From JAFEDN01 sp965651935 (lineage in GTDB: Bacteria > Pseudomonadota > Gammaproteobacteria > Coxiellales > Coxiellaceae), in contig CBFGTC010000001.1 in NCBI GenBank assembly GCA_965651935.1, positions 186,001-250,000 of the forward strand: a stretch of 64,000 nucleotides of DNA. The letters run 5' to 3'. Position 1 is the stretch's first letter; each line of letters opens with the position of its first letter. The notes under the pieces are model-generated. The model did no database searches. It had not been told where the DNA came from and saw only the letters and a program-made list of their open reading frames with translations. Made by a program: the position numbers and the translations under genes. Of the stretch, positions 11,006 to 19,680 are shown piece by piece.

Positions 11006-12205
11006 CTACCAAAAATATTTCTTCGTATTTACAGCCATTTTAGAACTTGTCTCACTGGAACACACGGCGACATAGGAGGCGCCGACATAACCAGGACGGA
11101 CGGTTCCACCGCCACTGCAGTTAGAGTTGCCACCGGCGTCCTTGGGACAGATACAGATTCCTTTGGCAGCGTAATCGTCCGTGCAGCCGACATCCGTAAT
11201 CAAATTCTTAGCAGCCTCGGAGATTGCGCCAAAAGTTGCCGTCAGCGTCACTACGCATTTTGCTTTGCCGTCTGGAAAGAGCGGATCACAATCCGGGATC
11301 ATATTTCCATCCCCGTCTTGCCGTTTATTATTCGCCACTTTAATTTCATACATTGGCGATGTTTGAGTGCTGGAACGTTCCATTTGTATATAGTTGGGAG
11401 TTAGATACACGCTTGGTATTTCATTGGCTTTACAACTAAACAGGATGGCATATTGCCCCAGAGAATTGTCGGCTGAATCATTGCCAGCTAATTTTGGATA
11501 TTGTTCGCCCAAGGTTGTCCTCATACAGGAAGTATTTTCATCCCAACCTTTTTGTCTCTCACCTGCATTCTTTGAACCATCGCAATAACCCATCCCTGCG
11601 ATATAAGTTGAGGAATTTCCATTGCTGGCGGACGGCATGGTTACCACCGCTTTCACATAACAAGGATTTACACCATCACAGGTGTTACTTGGCGCAGTAT
11701 TTTCTTGATTGGGGTTATTGGTGATTATGGCATTGGGCAAGCGCGCCGCAATGCGTTTTGCTAAATTAGCAGCATTAGCGTCTTTCCCCGTTGTGACAGC
11801 CGCCCAAAATCGATTCGATTTTTGTTCTTGCGCAGGATCATTTGGATCACCATCACCACTCCAGCACACCGGACTTCCAAAGTTACTTTGGTTACTTTCA
11901 TTTGGCAAAAAGTTTTTTACAAAATTATCATCCTGCGGTGGGGTACTATTGGGCGCTGTGCTATTGCAAGGATTCCAGTTATTTTGTGGCCATAAACCAT
12001 TGTTTGCCACATTGTAGGCAATGCCGGACTCTAAAACATGTTGAATATTAAGCGCAGCAATATTGACTCGATCGGATTCAGATTTATCACGATATGTTTT
12101 TACTCCCAAGGCAGCGATAAGTGAAATTACTGCTACCACCAGCAGTAATTCGATGAGAGTATACCCGTTTTGATTACGTCTATTCTTTTTAGTTCCGGAT
12201 CCCAT
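11006..12205 (-). CDS. Long cysteine-rich type IV prepilin-like protein
   Basis: A type III prepilin leader ends in Gly and is followed by YTLIELLLVVAVISLIAAL, the hydrophobic N-terminal helix of type IV pilins with Glu at mature position 5. The ATG at 12205 gives a 14-residue leader (MGSGTKKNRRNQNG). An in-frame ATG at 12226 would extend it by 7 residues. The protein is about 399 residues, far longer than a usual pilin, and its globular region carries 14 cysteines, suggesting a disulfide-rich surface domain. It could be a minor pilin or tip adhesin comparable in architecture to PilV-type proteins of type IVb pili, but I see no shufflon. It is followed at 30 bp by the serine-tract membrane protein. 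Confidence 0.85.
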   Translation of the reverse strand: MGSGTKKNRRNQNGYTLIELLLVVAVISLIAALGVKTYRDKSESDRVNIAALNIQHVLESGIAYNVANNGLWPQNNWNPCNSTAPNSTPPQDDNFVKNFLPNESNQSNFGSPVCWSGDGDPNDPAQEQKSNRFWAAVTTGKDANAANLAKRIAARLPNAIITNNPNQENTAPSNTCDGVNPCYVKAVVTMPSASNGNSSTYIAGMGYCDGSKNAGERQKGWDENTSCMRTTLGEQYPKLAGNDSADNSLGQYAILFSCKANEIPSVYLTPNYIQMERSSTQTSPMYEIKVANNKRQDGDGNMIPDCDPLFPDGKAKCVVTLTATFGAISEAAKNLITDVGCTDDYAAKGICICPKDAGGNSNCSGGGTVRPGYVGASYVAVCSSETSSKMAVNTKKYFW

Positions 12206-12273
12206 CACTGTTATCCATAAAATCATCTATGCAGAATTGACTCTAACACAGTTGTTTAGAATTATACAAGAGT

Positions 12274-12303
12274 TCTAACCTTTCCCCAAAAGGAAAGGTT
12301 AGA
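12274..12303. terminator. Perfect 12-bp hairpin between the barrel gene and the long prepilin
   Basis: TCTAACCTTTCC and its exact reverse complement flank a 6-base loop. It lies 10 bp after the outer-membrane barrel gene and about 70 bp upstream of the long prepilin. There is no clear U-run on either strand, so it may be a rho-independent terminator of reduced quality, an RNA-stabilising hairpin or an attenuator. Confidence 0.5.
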
Positions 12304-12313
12304 AAGAGAGGCG

Positions 12314-13030
12314 TTAGATTGCGAAGTTGACGGAAACGCCAGCTTTAATGGCGTCTACATTGACGACGTTTTTAAAGTAGGCATCACCGTTGTCATTGAC
12401 ACCGACGAGGTCATTGAAATCACCTGCATCTTTACCAAAGATGTGATCGTATTGTAAGTAGAAGTTTAACAATTTAACTTGATATCCCGCACCCACAGCA
12501 ATCATAGGCAACACTTTGGTTGTATGAGTTACATCATCTTTTTTGTAACCGTCTGGGGTTTCGTTAGATAAAGTTTGTTTAACACTGGCTAAGCCTGCTT
12601 TTCCAAACAGATTGATGCCGTTGTTAAGCAAATAAGTACCGGTTGCTAAGAAATTTAAATCCGAGGAATAAACCCTGGACGTATCTGTGCCAACGCCGGG
12701 AAAAGTAATGGTGTATTTTGAATAACCATTATAGTCCCAACCCAATTCAGCTCCCGCTAAAACATTCGGAGTAAAAGCGTGTTTTATTCCAATGTTAGCG
12801 CCTCCCGCTAAATTTCCGGTGCTATGAGAAACATTTGAAACGCCATCATAGGGTAATTCAACAATGTTTTTATCTGGGGTTGACAAAGAGGCATAACCTA
12901 AATCGCCGCCCACATAAACATAGTTTTGTGGAATGGTATTGGTTAATACTCTATCAACACCACCGGCCAATGCTGAAGTAGCAATAATACTGGCGGACGC
13001 CAATAAAACGAGTTTCACAGGTAAGTTCAT
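12314..13030 (-). CDS. Outer-membrane beta-barrel (opacity-like) protein
   Basis: The start at 13030 is chosen because GGAGATC lies 5 bases upstream and the product then begins with a clean signal peptide, MNLPVKLVLLASASIIATSALA, followed by GGVDR. A longer frame starting at 13087 would bury this signal. The mature part, about 216 residues, shows alternating hydrophobic strands (YVYVGGDLGYASL, NIGIKHAFTPNVLAGAELGWDY, KAGVSVNFAI), as in 8-stranded OmpA/Opa-type barrels that act as adhesins or small pores. It lies on the same strand inside the pilin gene cluster, but a promoter probably sits in the AT-rich gap upstream (13031-13176). The exact function cannot be read from sequence. Confidence 0.85.
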   Translation of the reverse strand: MNLPVKLVLLASASIIATSALAGGVDRVLTNTIPQNYVYVGGDLGYASLSTPDKNIVELPYDGVSNVSHSTGNLAGGANIGIKHAFTPNVLAGAELGWDYNGYSKYTITFPGVGTDTSRVYSSDLNFLATGTYLLNNGINLFGKAGLASVKQTLSNETPDGYKKDDVTHTTKVLPMIAVGAGYQVKLLNFYLQYDHIFGKDAGDFNDLVGVNDNGDAYFKNVVNVDAIKAGVSVNFAI

Positions 13031-13176
13031 TTTATGATCTCCAATTTTAGTTAAGCATTCCCTGCGAGCTTTTCCATTTTCAATCATTTTAAAATGAGAT
13101 CAAGATTAATGCAATAACAAAGAGTTAATTTCGGTAATTTCCGTAATTTTGTTTTACAGAAATTTATTTTTTGATT

Positions 13177-13788
13177 TTAATTTGCGCAATAAGAACCCGA
13201 GTATTGTGGAGCAGGCGAACTGCCAGCCCCGGTTTCATTCGCTTTTGCACGAAATGCAGCGCCAGCACCAGCGAGGACCCAAGTATTATCACCTAATTCA
13301 ACATAACTGTTCGATGGCATGCTGTCCCAGTATAAGATATTTTCACGCGAGGTCTGACTCGCTTTCAACTCTTGGATATACCAAGCCAGTTCCGAAGACG
13401 TTGAATGCGCCATGTTGGCTTGGACTTGTAATTGGTAAATCAATCTCGGTTGTATACCCTGAGTTTTTTGATCAGTTAAAATCAAGCGTGCGCTGTATTG
13501 TTTTACCAAGGGTGGGCGCTCACAGACAATATCAGCGCCGCTTTGCTGTAAGGTTTGACAAGAAATTTCTAAAGAGGTATTGGCGAATTTGCCTTGAGCA
13601 TCGCAGCCCATGTTGTGGAAATAATTATTTAGTGCGCGTTGCAGTGATTTGATGTCCGATTGAATTTGTATCATTTCAATACGGCGCTGCTTTTGCTGAA
13701 AATGGTGCATGGACCACGTGATTATCGTGGCCATGCACACGAGGACTAAAAGTATTTCTAAAAGTGAAAAACCATGCGGTTTTGACAC
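13177..13788 (-). CDS. Type IV prepilin-like protein (minor pilin/pseudopilin)
   Basis: The 203-residue product begins with a very short leader, MSKPHG, followed by FSLLEILLVLVCMATIITW, a typical prepilin peptidase substrate with Glu at mature position 5. A GTG start at 13788 is used: it overlaps the TAA of the preceding pilin (TAATGTG), and the ATG in that string is out of frame. A C-terminal domain with several cysteines follows, ending in YCAN. Together with the next pilin and the platform and ATPase genes it forms one transcription unit. It is probably a minor or initiating pilin of the machine. Confidence 0.85.
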   Translation of the reverse strand: MSKPHGFSLLEILLVLVCMATIITWSMHHFQQKQRRIEMIQIQSDIKSLQRALNNYFHNMGCDAQGKFANTSLEISCQTLQQSGADIVCERPPLVKQYSARLILTDQKTQGIQPRLIYQLQVQANMAHSTSSELAWYIQELKASQTSRENILYWDSMPSNSYVELGDNTWVLAGAGAAFRAKANETGAGSSPAPQYSGSYCAN

Positions 13789-13789
13789 A

Positions 13790-14281
13790 TTAGGAACCTG
13801 GATTATTCGCGTTTAAGTAAACTGTTGCTGTTCCATCAGTGCCGCATTGAACAATGTGAGTTCCATAACTATCTTTCAAGTTATTGCAATAACTGGTATC
13901 GGGCAGAGGGATATTCAGATACGGCATTTCTCCTGAAGCACCACTGACAGTACCGATAGTCACGTCTGCGCCCCAAGGGGTTTTTTGAACACAAGCTCCT
14001 TGAGTGCAGTCAATATTTTTAGGATCTTTATTTATATACCCGTTATTGACTAAAGTATCCCAACTCAAATCTTGGTATGTGGGATTATTAATCCCATAGC
14101 TTTGCACAGCCGCCATATCAGCGCCGATAAATGATCTGATCAGGTTTAATTTTTCGTGGTAACTTGCCGTGGTAAAATATTGCATGGATGCGACATAAAT
14201 GATTGCAATAATAGCTAAAGCTAACAAAACTTCTAATAGGGAAATTCCTGTTTGCTTTAACCGGCCACAAAAATTTTTCAT
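13790..14281 (-). CDS. Type IV pilin, PilS-like (probable major pilin)
   Basis: The 163-residue protein has the leader MKNFCGRLKQTG followed by ISLLEVLLALAIIAIIYVASM, a pilin N-terminal helix with a cleavage Gly and Glu5. The soluble part contains two cysteine pairs and a short strand-rich C-terminus (GTATVYLNANNPGS). The size, the 12-residue leader and the LLEVLLALAIIAI helix resemble PilS-type pilins of type IVb systems, an inference from pattern rather than alignment. It lies just downstream of the platform protein gene, the usual place for the major subunit, and its stop overlaps the next pilin's start. Confidence 0.85.
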   Translation of the reverse strand: MKNFCGRLKQTGISLLEVLLALAIIAIIYVASMQYFTTASYHEKLNLIRSFIGADMAAVQSYGINNPTYQDLSWDTLVNNGYINKDPKNIDCTQGACVQKTPWGADVTIGTVSGASGEMPYLNIPLPDTSYCNNLKDSYGTHIVQCGTDGTATVYLNANNPGS

Positions 14282-14345
14282 ATTTATTTCCTCACAAAAG
14301 TTAAAATCGTAAACCGCATTAGCCTACCATACTGCATTTCTTATG

Positions 14346-15410
14346 TCACATCGCCAGTGAACTTCCCACTGTGTAAATGCCGAAGACAATTGTCATGGCA
14401 ATTATAGCGCCAATCGCTAAAAATAACGCGCCTAATAACTTTCCGATTCGCTCGATTCGTTTTGCCGTACGCTCACGAGCTTGACGGCCTAAACTGATTA
14501 ATGCTGGAGCAAATCCTTTGCTGATAGCAACCACACGCAAACGCATCAAATCAGTGGAGTTGAGCAAGTGAGTATGGAGGACGTCCGCTATATTTTCTTG
14601 TCCTCCGCTTAATCGATATTCCATTTGTAGCAAATGCCAGGACAAATAAGGAGAGGCATCGTATTGCATCGTGCTTAAAGCTTGTCTTAACATCACTCCA
14701 TTTGTTAACAATAAACCTAGAGTTTCCATAAATCTGGCTGCGAGCGATGATCGATATAAAGATAACATCGGCGCTTCATCCACCCAGCGTCTGGTCTCTC
14801 CAGTTACATTTTTTAATATATTATTGACAATAATAATTAGCAGCAGCACTGTTAGTAATATTAGCCACCAACCAGATTGGACAATGGCTCCCATATGATA
14901 TAAATAGCGCCCCGGCGCGGGCCATTGCTCTAATGCAGGTTTTATCCTTAAAAAACCTTCCAATACCGAATTTTTCACAAACACCGTTATCCCTAGCGCT
15001 AAAATTATCACGCTGATCGGGTATGTGATTGAAGTGAGTAAGGAATTCAATGCACTGCTATAAGAGGTGAAACTATTTGCTGCTGAACGCAAACTTTGAG
15101 ACAAAGCTCCATTGGCCTCTCCCACGCGAATGACTTCCACGATTGTCTGTGAAAACCACTGTTTCATTCCATCTGCTAAACTTTGCCCTTTCGATATACT
15201 GACCGCAATATCTTCGGCCACCCGCTTTGTTATCCCGGTAGTCACTCCGATGATTAAATCAATTGCTTGACTTGCCGGCACGCCATCTTCGATCAAAGCA
15301 GCCAGGTCCTCTAGAAAAGCTTGCTGGTGTTTGCGATTAAATTGAAAACTTTTCCAGCGTTTTAAAGTAGGCTGCCAATAAATATTTTTGACTAACCATT
15401 CTGCTTTCAT
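14346..15410 (-). CDS. Inner-membrane platform protein of the type II secretion F / PilC (PilR) family
   Basis: The 354-residue membrane protein carries two copies of the T2SSF fold, at about residues 30-150 and 220-345. Strongly hydrophobic segments lie at about 125-150, 180-205 and 330-350 (LGALFLAIGAIIAMTIVFGIY). The motif GVPASQAIDLI and the following GQSLADGMKQWF are typical of the family. Platform proteins convert ATPase motion into pilin extraction and polymerisation. The ATG overlaps the stop of the ATPase gene by 4 bases (ATGA), so the pair is translationally coupled. At about 350 residues it is shorter than usual PilC (about 400) and closer to R64-type PilR. Confidence 0.9.
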   Translation of the reverse strand: MKAEWLVKNIYWQPTLKRWKSFQFNRKHQQAFLEDLAALIEDGVPASQAIDLIIGVTTGITKRVAEDIAVSISKGQSLADGMKQWFSQTIVEVIRVGEANGALSQSLRSAANSFTSYSSALNSLLTSITYPISVIILALGITVFVKNSVLEGFLRIKPALEQWPAPGRYLYHMGAIVQSGWWLILLTVLLLIIIVNNILKNVTGETRRWVDEAPMLSLYRSSLAARFMETLGLLLTNGVMLRQALSTMQYDASPYLSWHLLQMEYRLSGGQENIADVLHTHLLNSTDLMRLRVVAISKGFAPALISLGRQARERTAKRIERIGKLLGALFLAIGAIIAMTIVFGIYTVGSSLAM

Positions 15411-16951
15411 CTTCCAAATTCTCCTGCTAATGCTTCAGCATCAAGTGGATCAACCCTGCCTTGCTCCACTAGCCGGATTAATTGATCTCGATAGCTCATC
15501 CAGCCTTTTGTTTTTAATTCTCTAATCCATTGAGTCATTAAATTATCTTGTATTAACTGACGCCCGCTTTCGTCAACCCAAATCATTTCAGCCACCACAA
15601 TGCGTCCGTCAATTCCTAAACTATGACATTTAACACATTCGCCTCCTCGCACTTTAATTTGATCCATGGAGCCTTTAAATATTTCACTCCATCGGTTAAG
15701 AAAAGGGCGATGGCGCTCAGAGTGCTTTAAAGGGATGGCGCAATGTAAACACAATAATGGTGCTAATCTCTGACAAATTAAACAAACTAAAAGATCGGGG
15801 CTGGCTAATAATTTAGTAGAAACCCCTAAATCCGCTAAGCGAGTTATAATACCCGTAGCACTATTGGCATGCACAGTAGAAAACACCAAGTGGCCGGTAA
15901 TGGCTGCTCTCACCATCACTGCCGCGGTGTCCTCATCGCGAACTTCCCCTAACACTAACATATCCGGATCCATGCGCAATACTGTACGGGCCATATTGGC
16001 AAAACTACGGTCGTAATGTTCGGTATTGACGGGGACTTGGGTGACTCCTTTAACCACTTTTTCGACCGGATCTTCAATAGAGTATAGTTTACGCATATCT
16101 TCCACTAAGCGCATGCAAGCCGCTAAAGTGGTGGTTTTACCAGAACCGGTAGGCCCCGCTAAAACCACCGCACCATAGGGCATGTGCAACACCCGTTTGA
16201 GTATGTCTATTTGTTCCGGTAGATAACCTAATTGCTCCAAGGTGGGTACTTCATGGTCGGCGGTGGTTAATAAACGCATGACCACATCAAAACCGCCGTG
16301 GGCGGGCAGGCTTGCCAAACGGAGACGGATTTCTTTATCATCGATCATGAGCGGCATTGACGCGTTTTGCGGCACTAATGGATTGAAATGAGTGATGTTG
16401 TGGTCCGTTTCTTTATTGAAAGCAACGGACGCGACTTCACGTGCGAGCTTAGGCAACCACTCTGCATGTAAAAATAACTCTCCGTGTTTGCGAAAACGAA
16501 TTTTTGCAGTATCACTTCGGACTTCCATATGGATATCCGTCGCTTCCATATCTAAAGCACCTTTAACTAATAGACGTAAGCGTTGTTGCTGAGTGCTGAC
16601 CTCTGACACCTTTTCTTGAGGCGAATGCGATTGCTGTAATCGTTCTTCGGCATTATCTAACAATACTTTGATTAATGCGCTTGTTGCGGGAAAGACCAAG
16701 CCTGGGACCAAGCCTTTGTGGTGCATAACTATTTTGCAATTTTGAACTAAGCGAGAGGTCGGTTCACTGGTGAGTATGGTGCAACTTTGCAGGACAACTA
16801 TATACTTTTGTTCGCGACACCAAGCTAGCATTTCAGGCATAGCATGATCTTTGATGCTTAAGTCAGCCGGACTACTCAAAATCTTGCGCTGCGAAATTGT
16901 CGCGTATTGCTCAAGAACTTTTTGCTCCTGAGTCTGGGCAGTCTGCTTCAT
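15407..16951 (-). CDS. Type IV pilus / type II secretion assembly ATPase (PilB/GspE/PilQ-R64 family)
   Basis: The 514-residue protein has Walker A GPTGSGKTTT at about residues 265-274, an Asp box (YSIEDPVE), Walker B (MLVLGEVRDEDTA), a His box (GHLVFSTVHANSATG) and a tetracysteine zinc site formed by CLHC and CVKC. It is a cytoplasmic hexameric ATPase that powers pilin polymerisation. The N-terminal domain is shorter than in classical PilB. SD AGAGGA precedes the ATG. It is the first gene of the run that continues through the platform and pilin genes, and its promoter should lie in 16952-17106. No retraction ATPase (PilT) is seen in the window. Confidence 0.92.
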   Translation of the reverse strand: MKQTAQTQEQKVLEQYATISQRKILSSPADLSIKDHAMPEMLAWCREQKYIVVLQSCTILTSEPTSRLVQNCKIVMHHKGLVPGLVFPATSALIKVLLDNAEERLQQSHSPQEKVSEVSTQQQRLRLLVKGALDMEATDIHMEVRSDTAKIRFRKHGELFLHAEWLPKLAREVASVAFNKETDHNITHFNPLVPQNASMPLMIDDKEIRLRLASLPAHGGFDVVMRLLTTADHEVPTLEQLGYLPEQIDILKRVLHMPYGAVVLAGPTGSGKTTTLAACMRLVEDMRKLYSIEDPVEKVVKGVTQVPVNTEHYDRSFANMARTVLRMDPDMLVLGEVRDEDTAAVMVRAAITGHLVFSTVHANSATGIITRLADLGVSTKLLASPDLLVCLICQRLAPLLCLHCAIPLKHSERHRPFLNRWSEIFKGSMDQIKVRGGECVKCHSLGIDGRIVVAEMIWVDESGRQLIQDNLMTQWIRELKTKGWMSYRDQLIRLVEQGRVDPLDAEALAGEFGR

Positions 16952-17112
16952 AATCCTCTTTTCTCTTTCGCTTAAAGCAAAAATACTAAATTAAACTGTC
17001 TGTTATTGCAATACTCAGCGCGCCTCTCAGCAATTCCCAAATAATTGCGTTTAATTTGAAACCTGGCTTCGTGATTGATCATAAAACAAGAGGGTGATAG
17101 GATTTTTTGATT

Positions 17113-18147
17113 ATGCGCATTTTACTGGTAAAGCTCACTTCCATGGGGGATTTGATCCACGCCCTACCCGCTATCACCGATGCCTGTCATTTCGTTCCGG
17201 GAATCCGTTTTGACTGGGTAATTGATAAAAATTTTTCAGAAATTGCGCGCTGGCACCCCGCCGTGGAGAAAATTATTCCGACTCAGCATCGACATTGGCG
17301 TCAAAATTTAAGCCAGTCACTTCGTAATGGGGAAATTAAACAGTTTTTTCAGTCACTTCGAGCAGAGAAATACGACTGCATTATGGATGCCCAATCTTCA
17401 TTGAAAAGCGCTTTGGTTACCTATTTAGCAAATGGACCAAAACATGGACTGGATGCGTGCTCGGCTAGCGAGGGGAAACTCGCTAGTTGGGCCTATCAAA
17501 AAACCTATCTTATCCCCAAGGATATGCATTCTATTCCACGCTTGCGCTTACTATTTTCACAAGTTTTAAATTACGCATGTCCCACCTCTTTTCCCGATTA
17601 TGGGATTAGCCAATATCCGTTTCCAGCATTAAAGTTTGAATTGACGCCACCCTATTTGGTGTTTGTGCATAATGCTAGCTGGGCCTCTAAACTGTGGCCG
17701 GAGCAGCATTGGCAAAGTCTAATGGCCATGGCAGGAGAAGCAGGCTTGCACGTCGCGCTACCCTGGGGAAATCTGATTGAAAAAGCACGCGCTGAACGAA
17801 TTGCACAAAATTTTAGTCATGCGCAGGTATTGCCTTTTTGTTCACTATCCGAGTTGGCGCGCATTTTATTAGACTCACGTGGCGCGATTTGCAGCGATAC
17901 AGGATTATCGCATCTTGCCGCTGCTTTGAATGTTCCCGCCGTTACATTGTATGGCTCTACTGATTTTCGTTTAATAGGATCGACCGGTTTACATCAATCT
18001 CTTTTCGATTCCCCTTTTGCTTGCACAAAATGCTATCAACACCATTGCCATTTTAATCATGTAAAACATGCAGAGGCTTTGTGTCAACTCGCTATAGAAC
18101 CGAAGAAAGTCTGGGAAATTTTTTCCAGATTACGCGACGGCAGCTAA
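17113..18147 (+). CDS. waaC: Lipopolysaccharide heptosyltransferase (GT9 family)
   Basis: Begins MRILLVKLTSMGDLIHALPA, the signature N-terminus of heptosyltransferase I, and later carries the family motifs NASWASKLWP and a GSTDFRLIG stretch near the ADP-heptose binding site. It adds heptose to Kdo in the LPS inner core on the cytoplasmic side of the inner membrane. The length (344 residues) is slightly above the usual 320-330. An in-frame TTG at 17107 is better spaced from the TAGG upstream, but ATG at 17113 matches the family start. The C-terminus has a Cys/His-rich stretch (CTKCYQHHCHFNH). Its 3' end overlaps the convergent orphan gene by 18 bp. Confidence 0.85.
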   Translation: MRILLVKLTSMGDLIHALPAITDACHFVPGIRFDWVIDKNFSEIARWHPAVEKIIPTQHRHWRQNLSQSLRNGEIKQFFQSLRAEKYDCIMDAQSSLKSALVTYLANGPKHGLDACSASEGKLASWAYQKTYLIPKDMHSIPRLRLLFSQVLNYACPTSFPDYGISQYPFPALKFELTPPYLVFVHNASWASKLWPEQHWQSLMAMAGEAGLHVALPWGNLIEKARAERIAQNFSHAQVLPFCSLSELARILLDSRGAICSDTGLSHLAAALNVPAVTLYGSTDFRLIGSTGLHQSLFDSPFACTKCYQHHCHFNHVKHAEALCQLAIEPKKVWEIFSRLRDGS

Positions 18148-18690
18148 ATTTTTAGCCAGACGGGCGCGAAAATCTTGGATGATACGGCGGTAAAAGGCTT
18201 TATTTTTTTCGTTTAGACGCTCTAAAGTATTATTGTAAATGGCCAATTGTTCTTTAGAACTCAATTCTATTATCAAGGCATGATTGTCTATCACTTGCTG
18301 AGCAACAATTTCTGTTAATTGTTCTCCCGGGAGAGATAATAACTGAATCGATTTAATCAGTAAGTTAGAGGCTTTTTGGGCTTTGTGGATAACCTCTTCG
18401 CCTTCCAAGGAATAATTTTCCATATATTCGCGCAAAAACTTCGCAAAGCGGACTATTCCATAATAAGAATAATAGCCTTCGTTGGGAATTTGAATATTTT
18501 TTTCTATGTCGCGTAAAATATCATGCACAACTCGATACAGTGTCGGCTCGTCATTAAAAATTGTCGGGTCTTTTAAACGTAATTCCGCCATTTTTGATGC
18601 GCGCTGCTCAGGTGTGAGATATTTTTTTAAAATCTGACGATAGTCACTAATGGCACGCGACAAGGTTTCCACGAATATGGAATCAAGCAT
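18130..18690 (-). CDS. Orphan helical protein
   Basis: Unrecognised 186-residue protein. ATG 18690 is chosen over the in-frame ATG at 18702 because a GGAGG motif directly abuts the upstream ATG (spacing zero) but could serve the downstream one. The sequence is almost entirely charged helix, with no signal peptide or membrane segment, and ends in a basic helix (FYRRIIQDFRARLAKNLAAVA). It overlaps the end of the heptosyltransferase gene tail to tail. A small cytoplasmic protein or a secreted effector would both fit; nothing in the sequence decides. Confidence 0.75.
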   Translation of the reverse strand: MLDSIFVETLSRAISDYRQILKKYLTPEQRASKMAELRLKDPTIFNDEPTLYRVVHDILRDIEKNIQIPNEGYYSYYGIVRFAKFLREYMENYSLEGEEVIHKAQKASNLLIKSIQLLSLPGEQLTEIVAQQVIDNHALIIELSSKEQLAIYNNTLERLNEKNKAFYRRIIQDFRARLAKNLAAVA

Positions 18691-18901
18691 ATTGTCTTCC
18701 ATCCTCCACTAAAAATAACGATTCAGATAATCCATATCATATCGCCTTAACCTTAACGAAATATTAATCAAAGCAATGTCTTATGTCAATCTTGATTAAT
18801 TTTTTCACTGAATTTTGATCAATAATTGATCTATAATTTCTAATGGAATTCAAAATAAAAATAGAAATGTATCAAAAATCTGAAAACAGAAGGGGGCAGC
18901 C

Positions 18902-19621
18902 ATGAAAATGGATATATTGTGCTTTTTAAGTCGCGTTTGCATTTTATGTACTTTGCCGCTTTCCTTAGCACAAGCTTATTATGGGAAAGAACTATGCCAA
19001 TATCCCGAGTTTAAATGTATTAAGGTAAAAAAAACAGATACTTGGGAAAAACTTTGGCCTAATCCCAATCAAAGAGACTTGGTGATGCGTTTGAATCGGA
19101 CTAACCTACCATTAAATAGTCGCACTTGGATATTGACGCCTCGAAATATATCAGATTTAGACCTATTGGACTTATCCCCCTTTCCAGAACAAAAAAATAC
19201 CTCAGGCAAGAAGCTCATTTACGTTGATTTAGGGAAATTGGCTTTTGGAGCTTATAACGAAAGCGGCAAGTTATTACACTGGGGGCCTATTTCAGGAGGC
19301 AAAGAGTTCTGTCCCGATATCCAAAAATCCTGCACCACCCCGTCAGGCATATACAATATCACCGTAAAACGCGGCGAAGACTGCTTTTCTAAAACTTTTC
19401 CGGTGGACACCGAAGGGGGCGCACCCATGCCATATTGCATGTTTTTCCATCAGGGTTACGCACTCCACGGATCCAATGCGGTACCGGGATATCATGCCAG
19501 TCATGGATGTATCCGAATTTATAGTGATGACGCACGCTGGTTAAACGAGGAGTTTGCTCAAACAGGGACTCAAGTCGTGGTAGTTGATGGCGGCAGCCGC
19601 TCAAGCAGCAAAGGCTCTTAA
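18902..19621 (+). CDS. L,D-transpeptidase (YkuD family), exported
   Basis: The 239-residue protein has a signal peptide (to about residue 25, ALAQA-like site before YYGKE), a short LysM-like region (about 30-70) and a YkuD domain with the catalytic motif HASHGCIRIY near residue 200 (catalytic Cys in HGCIR). Such enzymes make 3-3 cross-links in peptidoglycan or attach proteins to it in the periplasm. The Legionella EnhA group has similar architecture. SD GGGGG precedes the ATG. About 280 bp of AT-rich sequence upstream separates it from the divergent orphan and should carry its promoter. Confidence 0.88.
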   Translation: MKMDILCFLSRVCILCTLPLSLAQAYYGKELCQYPEFKCIKVKKTDTWEKLWPNPNQRDLVMRLNRTNLPLNSRTWILTPRNISDLDLLDLSPFPEQKNTSGKKLIYVDLGKLAFGAYNESGKLLHWGPISGGKEFCPDIQKSCTTPSGIYNITVKRGEDCFSKTFPVDTEGGAPMPYCMFFHQGYALHGSNAVPGYHASHGCIRIYSDDARWLNEEFAQTGTQVVVVDGGSRSSSKGS

Positions 19622-19631
19622 AATGCGAGAG

Positions 19632-19659
19632 CGGAATTTTGCTAAGCAAAAATTCCGAA
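19632..19659 (+). terminator. Imperfect hairpin between the transpeptidase gene and ubiA
   Basis: CGGAATTTTGC and GCAAAAATTCCG pair across a 3-base TAA loop with one bulged base. It lies about 10 bp after the transpeptidase stop and 20-30 bp before ubiA. It may attenuate or terminate transcription; no long U-run follows, so the call is weak. Confidence 0.4.
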
Positions 19660-19680
19660 AATTGCGGTATAATGACCCTC

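Noticed and set aside
13149..13652. Plus-strand frame of 167 codons
   Set aside because: Antisense to a clear prepilin gene and without any domain.
18384..18392. TGTGGATAA, a perfect DnaA box
   Set aside because: Isolated inside a coding region 24 kb from dnaA; probably chance.
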